A stretch of DNA of 64,000 nucleotides from Cloeon dipterum (Eukaryota; Arthropoda; Insecta; Ephemeroptera; Baetidae). The DNA lies in assembly GCF_949628265.1 (NCBI RefSeq), contig NC_088788.1, positions 15,562,001-15,626,000 of the forward strand. The letters run 5' to 3'. Below the pieces are notes generated by a model that was not told where the DNA came from, did not search any database, and worked only from the letters and a program-made list of their open reading frames with translations. A program made the translations under genes and the position numbers. Positions 39,301 to 50,600 of this stretch are shown piece after piece; the first letter of the stretch is position 1; each line of letters starts with the position of its first letter.

Positions 39301-41112
39301 GATTTGCCTCATCACCTCCTTGGTCGCAGAAACCGTCGGACTGGTTCTCGGCGCACTTTGCTCGCCGAAGGTAAATAGTTGCGGGAAACATAAACTTCAT
39401 TATCTTCAAATGTGCAATGATTGCAGGTCGGTACCTTTGCCGGAGCGTACTCCACTGCACTTTGGATCGTCCTGTCTGGCTTCCTGCTGCTGCACGACCA
39501 CATTCCCTATGTCTTAAGGTGGATGCCCTTCATTAGCTACTTACACTACGGTTTCGAGGGCCTTGCCATCACGCAATACGGGTAGGAAGAATTTTTTAAT
39601 ACGTTAAAATTATATGGGAATTTTTCATTTCGCATTTATACAGAAGAACTATATTTAAAAAATACCAAAATATATTTGTAACATGTTAAAATAGGAATAT
39701 AAAGTTCTAGCTAAATGAGAATATATTTTCAAGATTTGCATTTTAAAATAATTTAAACTGTTCTGCAGAAAAAATTTAATAACAAGATTCAGCACTCTGT
39801 TTTTTCCCCTTTTCTCCAGACAAATTTGTTTGTACCGGCCGTCCAGTCTTGGTATTATTTTTTACTCCAGGAAATTGATTCATTTTAAAATCTGAACAAT
39901 TATGCTTCCGGTCTTGAATTTATTTCATAAATTTCCTTGCGGGTAAAATTCGAATATAAATCTTCATTTTAACATAAATTTTAAAAATGAACTTCCTTGA
40001 AACGCAATCTAACGTCTAACTAATCCCAAATCAATTATACAATTTGTGTATACTATATTTATATAAAACTTTCGTGTATTTCTATGATTTTAATTTTCAC
40101 AAACGCCAAAGAAGTAGCAAATTTTCTTAGTAAAATCATAGTTATAAGTGTTGTAGGACAAAATTGGCATGATGTCAAGGAAACTCAACTAAAAAACCCC
40201 AGAAATAATGATTTATGTGGCTAGTAGATTTCATCATCAAAATTTTGTCGACAAAATATTAATTTTCACGAGTTTATCGGAACATTTCGGAAAACTGTAT
40301 CTCTACTTCCCATGATGCCATTTAAAAAATGAGGCGTGCTTCGGATTCTTCTTACCGAGACCAATCGATTTAACGTCGTCAAATTAGACGTCCTATATTT
40401 AGGTCACTACTGCTAATTCCGATTTCTAATCAATAATTTGAAAATTCATTCAGGATTTTTTTTTAATTATAATCGACTTTTTGGGATTTACAATTATTTC
40501 AACTCCAAATTTTGGTTTTAAATCATTAGAATTGCAAAAACTCCACACTTTTAGACCTGACTCGACCTGCCCTGGCCAGCTAAAGGTTATGGGGGTGATT
40601 AACCTACCCATAATCGCTAATATATGTACATCGCAAATATATATTTATTTCATAGCCCCCTTGAAAAAGTGAAAACATTTACAAAGCTGGAAATTTTTAC
40701 TCAAATTAATTTGACTATAATTTAATTATGTACCGGTCTAACTTTAAAATAAGGGATGTGGTGATAATTTAGAGTGAGTTTTTGATAATTTAAAATATTT
40801 TGGGAGTTCTAAAAAGAGCATGCTTAGTAATCATCAACTTTTCAAATGATATTTTTTAAACCTGTCAGTTAATAATATAAAAAATAAATGGAACATTTTT
40901 CATCTTATTTCAGGTTTGGTAGAGGCACGTTGGAGTGTCCGATGGATGACTACTGCCACTACAAATACCCGAAGGCGCTGCTGGCCGAGTTGAGCGTGAA
41001 CCCGGACAACTACTGGCTGGACTTTGGTATACTCAGCGGTTTTCTCGTGGTGCTGCGCATCATCTCGTACTGGGCGCTGAAAAAGAAACTCAACTCGCTC
41101 AACTGCAAGTGA
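27380..41112 (+). CDS. ABCG half-transporter C (complete, 622 aa)
   Basis: Twelve exons: 27380..27512, 32370..32487, 35774..35963, 36494..36639, 36915..37153, 38122..38268, 38323..38438, 38495..38663, 38726..38826, 39215..39370, 39427..39581, 40914..41112; 1869 nt, phases all close. Nucleotide-binding domain: Walker A GPSGAGKT (67-74), Q-loop YILQSD (110-115), signature LSGGQQKR (168-175), Walker B IMFLDE (188-193), [12 protein letters not shown]. The membrane domain starts near residue 364; its last exon carries the conserved YCHYKYP loop and ends in a lysine-rich tail. Compared with B, the region after the H-loop is cut by one extra intron and the last part is split in two exons. Start: ATG at 27380; a second in-frame ATG follows six codons later. 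Likely an ABCG1/4-like lipid or sterol exporter acting as a dimer, substrate unknown. Introns 1 and 2 are 4.9 and 3.3 kb. Confidence 0.93.
27513..32369. other. Intron 1 of gene C (about 4.9 kb)
   Basis: Intron between the N-terminal and Walker A exons. At 31611-31624 the minus strand reads CCACCAGTTGGCGG, one base off the CTCF core. No coding sequence is recognised. Confidence 0.55.
32603..32662. repeat. Perfect 21-bp inverted repeat (hairpin) in intron of C
   Basis: Arms at 32603-32623 and 32642-32662 are exact reverse complements of 21 bases, separated by an 18-base loop. Transcribed as part of the gene C pre-mRNA it would fold into a short stable stem. Confidence 0.8.
32718..32783. repeat. 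Dispersed repeat in gene C, copy 1
   Basis: Resembles 39910-39976 in a later intron of the same gene: blocks CATAAATT, CCTTTGCGG/CCTTGCGGG, TAAAATT and TCATTTTAACATA occur in the same order. Similarity is moderate. Confidence 0.45.
33914..34121. repeat. Palindromic MITE-like element (intron 2 of C)
   Basis: A 208-bp palindrome with arms of about 60 bp at 33914-33973 and 34061-34121. The arms share CCGATCGAAAG, ACGTGCGA and GATGAGGAG-type blocks as reverse complements with few mismatches. A central spacer of about 90 bp holds no open frame. No clear target-site duplication is seen. Confidence 0.75.
39582..40913. other. Last intron of gene C (about 1.3 kb)
   Basis: AT-rich intron holding repeat copy 2 at 39910-39976. 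No other feature recognised. Confidence 0.5.
39910..39976. repeat. Dispersed repeat in gene C, copy 2
   Basis: Partner of 32718-32783 in the intron before the last exon of gene C, same orientation. Confidence 0.45.
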
Positions 41113-42148
41113 CCCGTCCTACGCGATAACTTATTATTTTCCCTCTCCGTGTTGGTGCTCAAGAATGAGAATAACAAATCCTTGTGTGAAAAGTGCCACC
41201 GCGGAGAAAAAGAACGCGCGAGTGCTCTCTTTCTATGCTATTTATTGTGATAACAAACTTCAAGAGCTTTCCATAAAACCCGTCGTCAAAACTGTCACAG
41301 CCAACTTTGTTGACAAAACAGGTTGTGCAATAATGAAAAAATGCATTATTTTCGGTCCAGATGGAGCATATTTCAAGGAAATTTTGAGCTTTTCCCGGGG
41401 ATTCCCTAATTACTGTTGGCTGTGACCTTGGTGCTGGGGAGTCTTGCCAACAAATGATATTATCGACTCTTTTTCCACCGCGGGACAATTAGATCGCCCG
41501 CGAGGAGAGTGATTTTCGCCTTTTTGGATCTGACCACATTTCAACGAAATGGGATCCACCGCATGTACACAAAACTCTATATTTTTCAAACTCTTTACAC
41601 TGGTTTTGATGGCCGTTTTTCGTAATTTGTAGATTTGTGCTGGAAAATAGACTTAACAAAGACGTTAGACTGAATAACGCTAAACATTTGACCCACGTGA
41701 GATGACGCTTTTTTCAAAAACTTGTTCTACGTTACGCAGTATCATGTAAACTATGTTAACACAAACGAGACCAAAATGATTTACCGAATAAACGACGCAA
41801 GATAAATAAAATATTTAGCCTCAATTCTTATTTTGCAATCCTTATATTGGCAGAGGTGACATTGCACCTGAACAAAAACGCCATCTGACGGCATCTCGCC
41901 ATTTCGACAGAGCTGCACTTTACAAGTTCACTGCTAATAATCGCGATTCAGGTTTTCGTTCCGTGGAGGGGGAATTAAATGCACTGACACGGAGCGTGAA
42001 ACGAGCATTTCTTGACCTAGGCACTCTCGGCGAGAAGATCCAGAGAAATGATCGGCGAGGAGTTGCAGTCTGCCTTTCCTTGCAAAGTGGATCAGCAGCG
42101 TGCTTATTTCTTTCGTCGAGATTGTTATTAGTGTTTCAAGCCGGTATA
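41113..42148. other. Spacer between genes C and D
   Basis: About 1.0 kb holding the 3' UTR of C and the promoter and leader of D. AATAAA occurs at 41787-41792 and 41805-41810, possible polyadenylation signals of C about 0.7 kb after its stop. The frame leading into D is open for some distance upstream of 42149 but has no in-frame ATG. Confidence 0.5.
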
Positions 42149-45100
42149 ATGGGCGTCGAATTTGTGGAAAATACGACTTCAAGGGCCACTGTCGACATTG
42201 AATTCCAGGACCTTACTTACCAAGCAGGTAAAAATTTCGTTGGATTTACAAAAAAATACTGCTTATTGATGAGTGAAATTTTAAAAACATTAATGGATTT
42301 GTAACTTTTGAGATGAACGTTGTTTTTTTATTAAAATTTTCGATTTATTGCTAGAGAAACTATAGAGAAGCATAATTGCACTCTCCAAGCGCACTCTGCT
42401 GCTTCCGACTCTCCCAAGTGCAGCAAATTAAATAAATTTCCAAACACTTTCACTCTGTGGCAATTTTTCCCTCGACACGTGCTCTATTGAGTGAATAAAA
42501 ATGGATCTTGATCGTAATGCTATAAAAGCTCCACTTTGTAGTTTGGGTCGATTGTGATCATTTCATACAAAGCGTTTTTGCCGTCTCAGTGGCATAATTA
42601 TATATAAACTGTTCCCTCGTGATATATGTTTAGCGTAAACATTTGATGGAGTAATTTTCCGATAAAACATTTTCTTGACCTCCGAGCTGTGTCAGTCTAC
42701 TGTAAATATAAACTCCAACCTTATAAAGCAGAATAAATTTTCATAGATTTTAAACTTTATCGGAAGTGTCCTAAAAATCACCAATATGGCACCACTTAAT
42801 ATTTAATCGCCGTGTAAATTTTTTAATAGTTCTCGCCTGTTGTGTGCAAAATATTTATTTACGATGCAAAAAATTTGAGAAATGAGTGGAATCTGCTGCA
42901 ATCAAAGCACATTGACTCGCATAGCACGTGCCAGACCAGAAAGGAAATGCTTGCGAATGCAAATTTGCTCGCTTCATCCATCCAAAGCAAAATATATTTT
43001 ATTTAAGAGCAAACAAATTCAATCGGTTTCAATTTAATTAACTAATTTAATAGGTTTTAAATTTGTTGTAATTCCAGGTGGTGAAACAATACTGCACGGA
43101 TTAAATGGATTTTTCAAATCTGGCCAAATTTCTGGGATTCTCGGCCCATCAGGTGCAGGAAAAAGTTCCCTGATGAATATACTCATTGGTTACAAGTACA
43201 TAAATTTACAATTTCCTCAGAAAATTATCATTCACAAAAACGTGTTAAGGACTGCCGGCGTGAGTGGCAACATTCTGACGAATGGACGAAAACGCGAACT
43301 GCGAAACTTCCACAAAATTTCTTGCTACATCCAACAAGAGGAACTCGTGCAGCCGCATTTATACGTCGATGAGGCCATGAACGTGGCCGCCTGCCTCAAA
43401 CTAGGGCCCGTCGTGACCAGAGAAAAGCGAACGCTGATAGTAAAATTTAAACACAAAATAAGACTGTACTCAAGATAATTCGGAATTTTACAGATTAATG
43501 AAATTTTGGAAACACTCGGCCTGTTGGAGTGTCGGTGGACGAAAGCGGAAAGGCTAAGCGGCGGGCAGAAGAAGCGGCTGAGCATCGCGCTTGAGCTCAT
43601 CAGCAACCCTCCCGTCCTCTTCCTAGACGAGCCCACTACGTATTTTTTGTTCAATTGTCTTCTTCGATTGAATGTATTTTTTGTCAGGGGCCTGGACGTG
43701 GTTGCAGCAACGCAGTGCATCAAACACCTGAGCTCGGTGGCCGCTCAGGGCCGCACCGTCGTCTGCACGATCCACCAGCCAAGCGCCCTGATTTTCTCGA
43801 TTTTCCAGCACGTCTACTTCCTGGCCGATGGATTCTGCGTTTTTCAGGGACAGGCCGAGAGGACAGTAGATTTTTTGGCTTCTGCCAATTTCCCCTGTCC
43901 TCAGTACAACAATCCCGCCGATCACGGTCAGAACCTAAAATTAAACTTTAAGTCCATTAAAAGATCTGGAAGAAATAGGACTAGACACTTGATCCGTAAA
44001 ATTTGTAAATTTCTTCTCTCAGTTGTTTCACCCTTGGGGCATATCTCTTCTTATATATCCTTTTTCCCTTTTCTTCCTCATAGTTTTTAATTTTTCTAAA
44101 ATAAAATCCCATTAAATTTTAATTGGTGATAAAGTAGAATATTTGAGGCGCAATATAATAACAATTTATCTATATTATTTCGTTCAGAATATTCCAGCAA
44201 AGAGAACAAGAATCCAATTGCATGCCAAAGAAATAAAAATGCATCGCAGAAAAACAAACGTACTCACTCCGTTTTTAATTTCTGTTTTAATTATACTATT
44301 TCCAGTGGTGGAGCTGTCGCACGGATCGCCTATGCAAGTCGCCATTCTGAGTGACGCCATCCAAAACGGAAGACGCAGCATAGGAAACAACGTGGCTTGT
44401 CCGCCTTCTTCTTCGGTAGATCTAAACCTGCTAGACGGGTTTGCAGAATTTCCAACGTCAACGTGGTACCAGTTCCAAGTGCTTGTGCGCAGAATGCTCT
44501 TGCAGACCACAAGAAGCAAGGTGGATTTTGCTCAATTTTCTCAAATTACAGGACATTACAGTTTATACATGGCAATTTCGAACGATTCCAATATAATAAG
44601 ATCTGCAGCTAGGATTCAATTGAACTATCCGCCGTGGGGAAGTCGAATAAAAGGCGAAAAAACATCGATAGAACAAGAAAATTGTTATATATTTCAAATG
44701 AAGTTATGATGCTGATTGAGACACTTTACAATGCATAGAATCGTTTTTTCCTGTACAACCTAGCTGATACAGAAAAGATTTTGCATGACCTGAAACATTT
44801 AGAAACATTTGATTTTAAATTTTAAAAACATTCTTTAGCAAACAGTTTTTTAATTGAATGGATAATTCATTGAACACAAAAGTGTGCAGCAGAAACATAA
44901 AAATAATACTAAAAACAGGCGTTGAAAATTTCATATAAATAAAAGTTACAGTAATTTTACACAGTTAAAGAAATGGTTAAGCGCAATAGGCAAATCACAG
45001 TTGATACAAAAGCAGCCATAAATAACAGTTGTTTGTTTTTCCAACTTTAAAAGTGGAAGTCATGTGAACACATGTCTGTTTGTGAAAGAGGCCTGTTCTG

Positions 45101-46877
45101 GTCAAGGGTGAGAAACAATTCAGGTCCTTGGGATATTTTAAAAAGTTGCTTCTGAATGTAATATAATTTTCTGAGCAAGTTGGAAAATTTAAAGCTTTAG
45201 TCTGTTTGATACTTTATTTTAAACTTTATTCAGTAATTTTAAATGGATGGTGTCTACAGGCCATGCTGAGATTGCTCTTCACGCACCACCTGCTGTCCGC
45301 AGTGCTGCTGGGCGGAATGTTTTACGACGTCGGGGATGACGCCGGCATGGCATACCAAAACGTCAAATATTACATAAGCGTAATCGTGTTCTTCCTTTAC
45401 GCTTACATGATGGCCGCTGTAGTCATTTGTGAGAGCCAAAATTTCTTCAATTGTTAAGAATGTATATTCAATCAGTGCCTCAATTGCAGTTCCAATCGAA
45501 GTGAAACTGTTGCGCCGAGAGTATTTCAACCGCTGGTACGGTTTGAAGCCCTACTTCTTCGCTGCCACGGTCGCCAGGTTGCCGGTTCAGGTATTGAAAA
45601 TTGAAAAAATTAAATTCTGTAAAATAGTCATTTTTATCGCATAGCTTGCTTTTGGTTCGATGTTCATGGTGATATCCTACTACATGACCGGACAGCCCCT
45701 CGAAATGTCCAGATTTGTACCTTTCGTTGCAATTTGTCTACTCAACGCCTCAATCTCGGAGACGCTCGGACTCCTCATCGGATCTATCTTCTCAGTCACG
45801 GTACTTGAAAATTAAAAATTGCTTTCTATTCATTCAAATGTTACCGAATTGTTGAAAAGTCGAGATTTCGACTCCTGAAACAATTAGGGTAGGCAACCCG
45901 GCTACACATTTAAGCTGTGCAGGTTGCCTATTTTCAATTCTATGAAGTCTGACTAAAAACTTTCAATCTATTTCTCACAATTCTTTTCATGATTGTGATA
46001 TAAAAATGACTTATTTAATTCAAATACCCTTGACTGACCTGACTCTTTACAATTTAAAAAATTAAACGGCAATTAGGGCCGTTCTCTAAGGAAAAGAGAA
46101 AGTAATACGACATATTTCATAGAGATTAAAAATTTTAAGAAATTTTTCTTCTATGGTGCATCTAAAATTTATTTCAAGTTATCAAAGGAGAGTGGTTTAA
46201 GCAATATTTAAAAAAATGTCCTATGTATTGACGCATGGTAATTTTTGAATGGGCGAGGTAAGGGTTGATAAGGGAAGATGTGTAAAACCTTTTTAAAGGT
46301 GATTTCAATCATTCGGGACCAGCCACGGTGCGATTAGCGCTGAAAAATAAGCAAATTCCTAAATGACGCTAATTTCTTTAAAATATCGCCGGCTATACTA
46401 AAGATGTTTTAATTACTCTATTCAAATGTCTTTTGTCGCAAGATTTTCATTAACTTAACTGGCTTTTTTCAGTACGGTTCTGTGATTGCATCCGCCGTGT
46501 CCGGTTCCTTCCTGATGCTGGCGATGTACGGTATCGGATTCGGCCCTGACATGGAACGCTTTTGGTCCACGTTCCAATCGTGCTCGTACATTAGATACGT
46601 GCTCTCAGGGTACGTCCTCACCATGTACGGCCCTGGCAGGGACGTGCTGCCCTGCAAGGACTTCTACTGTCACTTCAGACGACCTTCGGAGCTCCTCAAG
46701 ATCATGGGCATGTCTGGCTCGGATCTCTCCGTCCAAATTGTCGTTCTGGCTGCATTTTTAGTCTTTTACAAATCTCTCTCGTACTTCGCACTCAGGGTCA
46801 GACTGATGCCCGAGTTCAACAGTAGAATGCTCAATGATCTGTCCTACAAGATTGTGAATTTGAAGCAAAAATGCTAA
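42149..46877 (+). CDS. ABCG half-transporter D (complete, 605 aa)
   Basis: Ten exons: 42149..42227, 43078..43195, 43250..43439, 43494..43639, 43688..43926, 44306..44520, 45260..45428, 45490..45590, 45645..45800, 46473..46877; 1818 nt in frame. Short 26-residue N-terminus, then Walker A GPSGAGKS (49-56), Q-loop CYIQQEE, signature LSGGQKKR (150-157), Walker B VLFLDE (170-175), H-loop His207 in CTIHQPSA. After Walker B the D-loop reads GLDVVAA instead of GLDSSS. The membrane domain runs from about 330 to the end, with the YCHFRRP loop. It is the tandem twin of gene E, 0.7 kb downstream: the first five exons have equal lengths, and exons 2-5 plus intron 3 are nearly identical. Donors after exons 5 and 6 are weak (GTCAGA, GTGGAT). 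ABCG1/4-like exporter; substrate unknown. Confidence 0.92.
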
Positions 46878-47615
46878 GTGCAAGGTTGTGATCATTTTGT
46901 GAGGTTATTTTTCTGCATTTCAAATAAATTTGTTAATTTACGAATATTCTTGTATATGAGTTTTTTCTAAATTTTGTTGAAGAGAAGATATAGACATTTT
47001 TATGTTCTATCCTTGTTTTTTAAGGCAGGAAAGCTTAGCAGTGTCTGTTACATCATACCATAGCAATTAATTTCAAACTCATATAACTAAGTTTAAAAGT
47101 CATAATTCTTCTAAACAAATTAAATTACGAATATGAACTTTAGACCACATCAATTTTAATCAATTCCGATCGTTACGAAAATACAATTTGTAAAATTATA
47201 TTGGTCCTTGCAAATTACTTAAACTGTGTGGAAAGGACTAGAATCAGAATTTGAAAATTTTAAAAATTGTTATGTTTATGATTTGAAATTGACAGGTGGT
47301 CAGTTTTTGAATGTCTACCTTAAAAAATACAAAACGAGAAAAAGGGTAAAAGCACCGTCCCTTTCAGAGAATATGATTTCAATATTATTGAAAAACTGTC
47401 GTGCAATTGTTTGGTGGTGGGGAATCATCTACATCATACAAGATACAAGTTTTTCTGCCTCCAGCACGAAACAAGAAATTCTAAAGAAATAGTAGCAATC
47501 AGCGACAAGTTATGAACATTAACATATTACACCTGTCTTTCGTTGCGTGCGGAATGGTTTGTGTTTCGTCTCTCTTTGTCTAGGTTTTCTGCCAATTTGT
47601 TGATTTTAAAACAAA
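46878..47615. other. Spacer between genes D and E
   Basis: About 0.7 kb containing the 3' UTR of D and the promoter and leader of E. The frame at 47226-47492 has no recognisable domain. No repeat is evident. Confidence 0.5.
46923..46928 (+). terminator. Polyadenylation signal of gene D
   Basis: Canonical AATAAA 46 bases after the stop codon of gene D, a normal distance for a short 3' UTR. Confidence 0.55.
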
Positions 47616-50600
47616 ATGGGTGCTGACGTTGAGGAAGAAACGATTCCACCGTCCTGCGTGGACATCGAATTCCAAGACCTTTCTTACAAAGCAGGTAAAA
47701 TTATATTTGTTGCATGGCCAATATATAGAGGTCTCAGCCATGTAAATTTAATCGGCGACTGGCTGAACCGGCTACATCCGAATTTTGGACCTCATTGACG
47801 GCGGATGAGCATTTTTGCCAACGGCTGGCATGGCTGACAATATTTAAGAGATAAATTTGATATTGCCTAAAACAGCCTGAGGAGCCGGACGCCAATTTTT
47901 TCAACGGCTCTTTCCGATTTTCCGACATTTTATTTGGCGGCTGGCGTGGCTGGAACAGCTTAGCCAAATTCACTGCGGCTGGTGGCTGCCCAAGTGACTC
48001 AAAATTAGCTGCCTGTCGCAGCGCGGCTGGTTGAGACCTCTATCAAAGCGTAATGAAAAAATGTAAGACCTTGCAAAACAATTTTAGAACTTTAATTTCC
48101 TTACGAGATTGAGGACCAATAATTTGATTAATTTTACAATCCTCGTCCAGGAGGGAAAACGATATTACATGGTTTGAATGGATTTTTCAAATCTGGCCAA
48201 ATTTCTGGGATTCTCGGCCCATCTGGTGCCGGAAAAAGCTCAATGATGGACATTCTCATCGGTTATAAGTGAATTAATTAACAAAAATTCACACAGTATT
48301 TAAAACAAAAATGAAAATTTTGAAAGGACTGCCGGTGTGAGTGGCAACATTCTGACAAACGGTCGGAAACGTGAGATGTGCAACTTTAATAAAATTTCCT
48401 GCTACATTCAGCAGAAGGAACTCGTGCAACCGCATTTATACGTCGATGAGGCCATGCACGTGGCCGCCTGCCTCAAACTAGGGCCTATCGTGACCAAAGA
48501 AAAGCGAACGCTGATAGTAAAATTTAAACACAAAATAAGACTGCACTCAAGATAATTTGGAAATTTCCAGATTAATGAAATTTTGGAAACAATTGGCCTT
48601 TTGGAGTGTCGGCGGACGAAATCGGAGAGGCTAAGCGGCGGGCAGAAGAAGCGGCTGAGCATCGCGCTTGAGCTCATCAGCAACCCTCCCGTCCTCTTCC
48701 TGGACGAACCCACCACGTATTTTTTTGTTCAATTGAGAGCTCAGATTGAGTGATTCTTTTCGTCAGGGGCCTGGACGTGGTTGCAGCAACGCAGTGCATC
48801 AAACACCTGAGCTCAGTGGCCGCTCAGGGCCGCACCGTCGTCTGCACGATCCACCAGCCAAGTGCCCTGATTTTCTCGATTTTCCAGCACGTCTACTTCC
48901 TGACTGACGGATTCTGCGTTTACCAGGGACAGGCCGACAGGATAGTAGATTTTTTGGCTTCAGTCAATTTACCTTGTCCTCAGTACAACAATCCCGCTGA
49001 TTACGGTTTGTGTAATGAAATGAAAACGACAAAAACTGTAGGCGTTAATTACAAGAATATTTAAAAATTAAATTAACAAAAACTTAAGTTTGTAATTGAT
49101 TAAAAATTTTCCACAGTGTATGTTAATGTAACAAATAATATGATCTTATATATTATTGTGCATTTTCAAAAAGAAAAATATTTTACGCAGCGAGAAGCTT
49201 CCAATTTTATATTGGAAGACATTTGGTAACACATAAAATAATATATTTCAGTGGTGGAGCTGTCGCACGGATCGCCGATGCAAGTCGCCGTTCTGAGCGA
49301 CACCATCCAAAACGGCAGACGCAGCATAGGAATCAACGCGTTTTGCCAGCCTTCATCTACTTTACAATTAGCGGATAGAAACCTGCCAGACGGGTTTGCA
49401 AAATTTCCTACGTCAACGTGGTACCAGTTCCAAGTACTGGTGCGCAGGATGCTTCTACAAACCTCAAGGAGCAAGGTATTGATTGGTCTATGTTTATGGT
49501 ATAATTATGGCAATAACAAAGATGATATCAGTTCCAATTATAATGACTCACATTTTTAATTATTTCCCGTTTGAGAAAAATTCTACTCTGTTTATTAGAC
49601 GTTTATAAACACTCTCACTGCTGATATTGACTCTGTTCATTTAAAGTGGATAATGTAGTGCAAATTTCTTAATTATTATTTTTAACTTTACCTTACTTAA
49701 ATTTGGTCTGAAAATTGTGAAAAACCTAATGATTTCTCAGGTGCCAGTTTAAATTTTAGACAAATACGGCCCCCAAAGTTACCAGCCCGTTGGCTCGCAT
49801 TGTTAAGGCACTCTCAGGAGTGTCAAAGCAATGGGAGGTATTTGAGCAGTTTGGAGATCTAATACTGGCTACCCAATGTCAGAGATGGCAAAAAGTGGTT
49901 AGTTTAGTGACTCGAATTGCTCAAATTGCTCAACGGGCTGGGAGGCGCACCGGCGCCGACTCGCTACTTGCTGGTTTGCACCTTTCCAGCATGCGTGATT
50001 TGGCTTCACGGGACGAATGTCTAGCGTTTCAATGCAGTCCTCGGTGCGGAGGCAAGTGGCCCTTGAGTGGGCTGGGTCCCTGTGCGGCCTGGTGCGCCCA
50101 TGTTATCCGTTCGCGGTGTTATTGGGACCCGGGTTTCAGCATTCGTGCTAGTGCAGTGCGCGCCCTTCCCGGTCCTCCAGTCCTCGGACAGGGATAAAAA
50201 GAGCAAAAAATTGGCATGCTAATCAAACGGACGAACACTGTCTCTTAATTGAAAATCGTGGTTTATTTCAATAGAAGAGAAATTTAGCTCATAATGCGCG
50301 TAACGTTGGACAGATCTCGACGAGAGTAATCGAGATCAAATAAAAATCATTGAAAATTAAACCATTTAATGTTTTAGAGTAATTTCTCTTAATTGACCGT
50401 ATAGTTTTGAAAATTTTTTTACGAATATGATTTGCTCAGTTGTAAAATTTAATTTGCTGTCTCTTTTCGTGTCATTTTAATCAGTTATACAATCAAAATA
50501 ACTATTTTCTCAGGCTATGTTGAGGATGATGTTGATATACCACCTGTTGTGCTCATTACTGCTGGGCGGAATATTCCAAGATATAGGAAACGATGCCGGA

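Larger units (their letters stand above)
49476..50513. other. Intron 6 of gene E, enlarged by repeat insertion
   Basis: About 1.0 kb, against 0.74 kb in D. Positions 49781-50340 are a dispersed repeat (parts Y then X) that is GC-richer than the rest of the intron. Confidence 0.6.

Noticed and set aside
41963-42148. Possible longer N-terminus of gene D
   Set aside because: The frame is open upstream but has no ATG, and the twin gene E starts at the equivalent position (both have 79-nt first coding exons).
49790-50197. 135-codon frame in intron 6 of gene E
   Set aside because: It lies inside the dispersed repeat Y; the other copy (19739-20058) does not keep the frame, so it is not a conserved protein.
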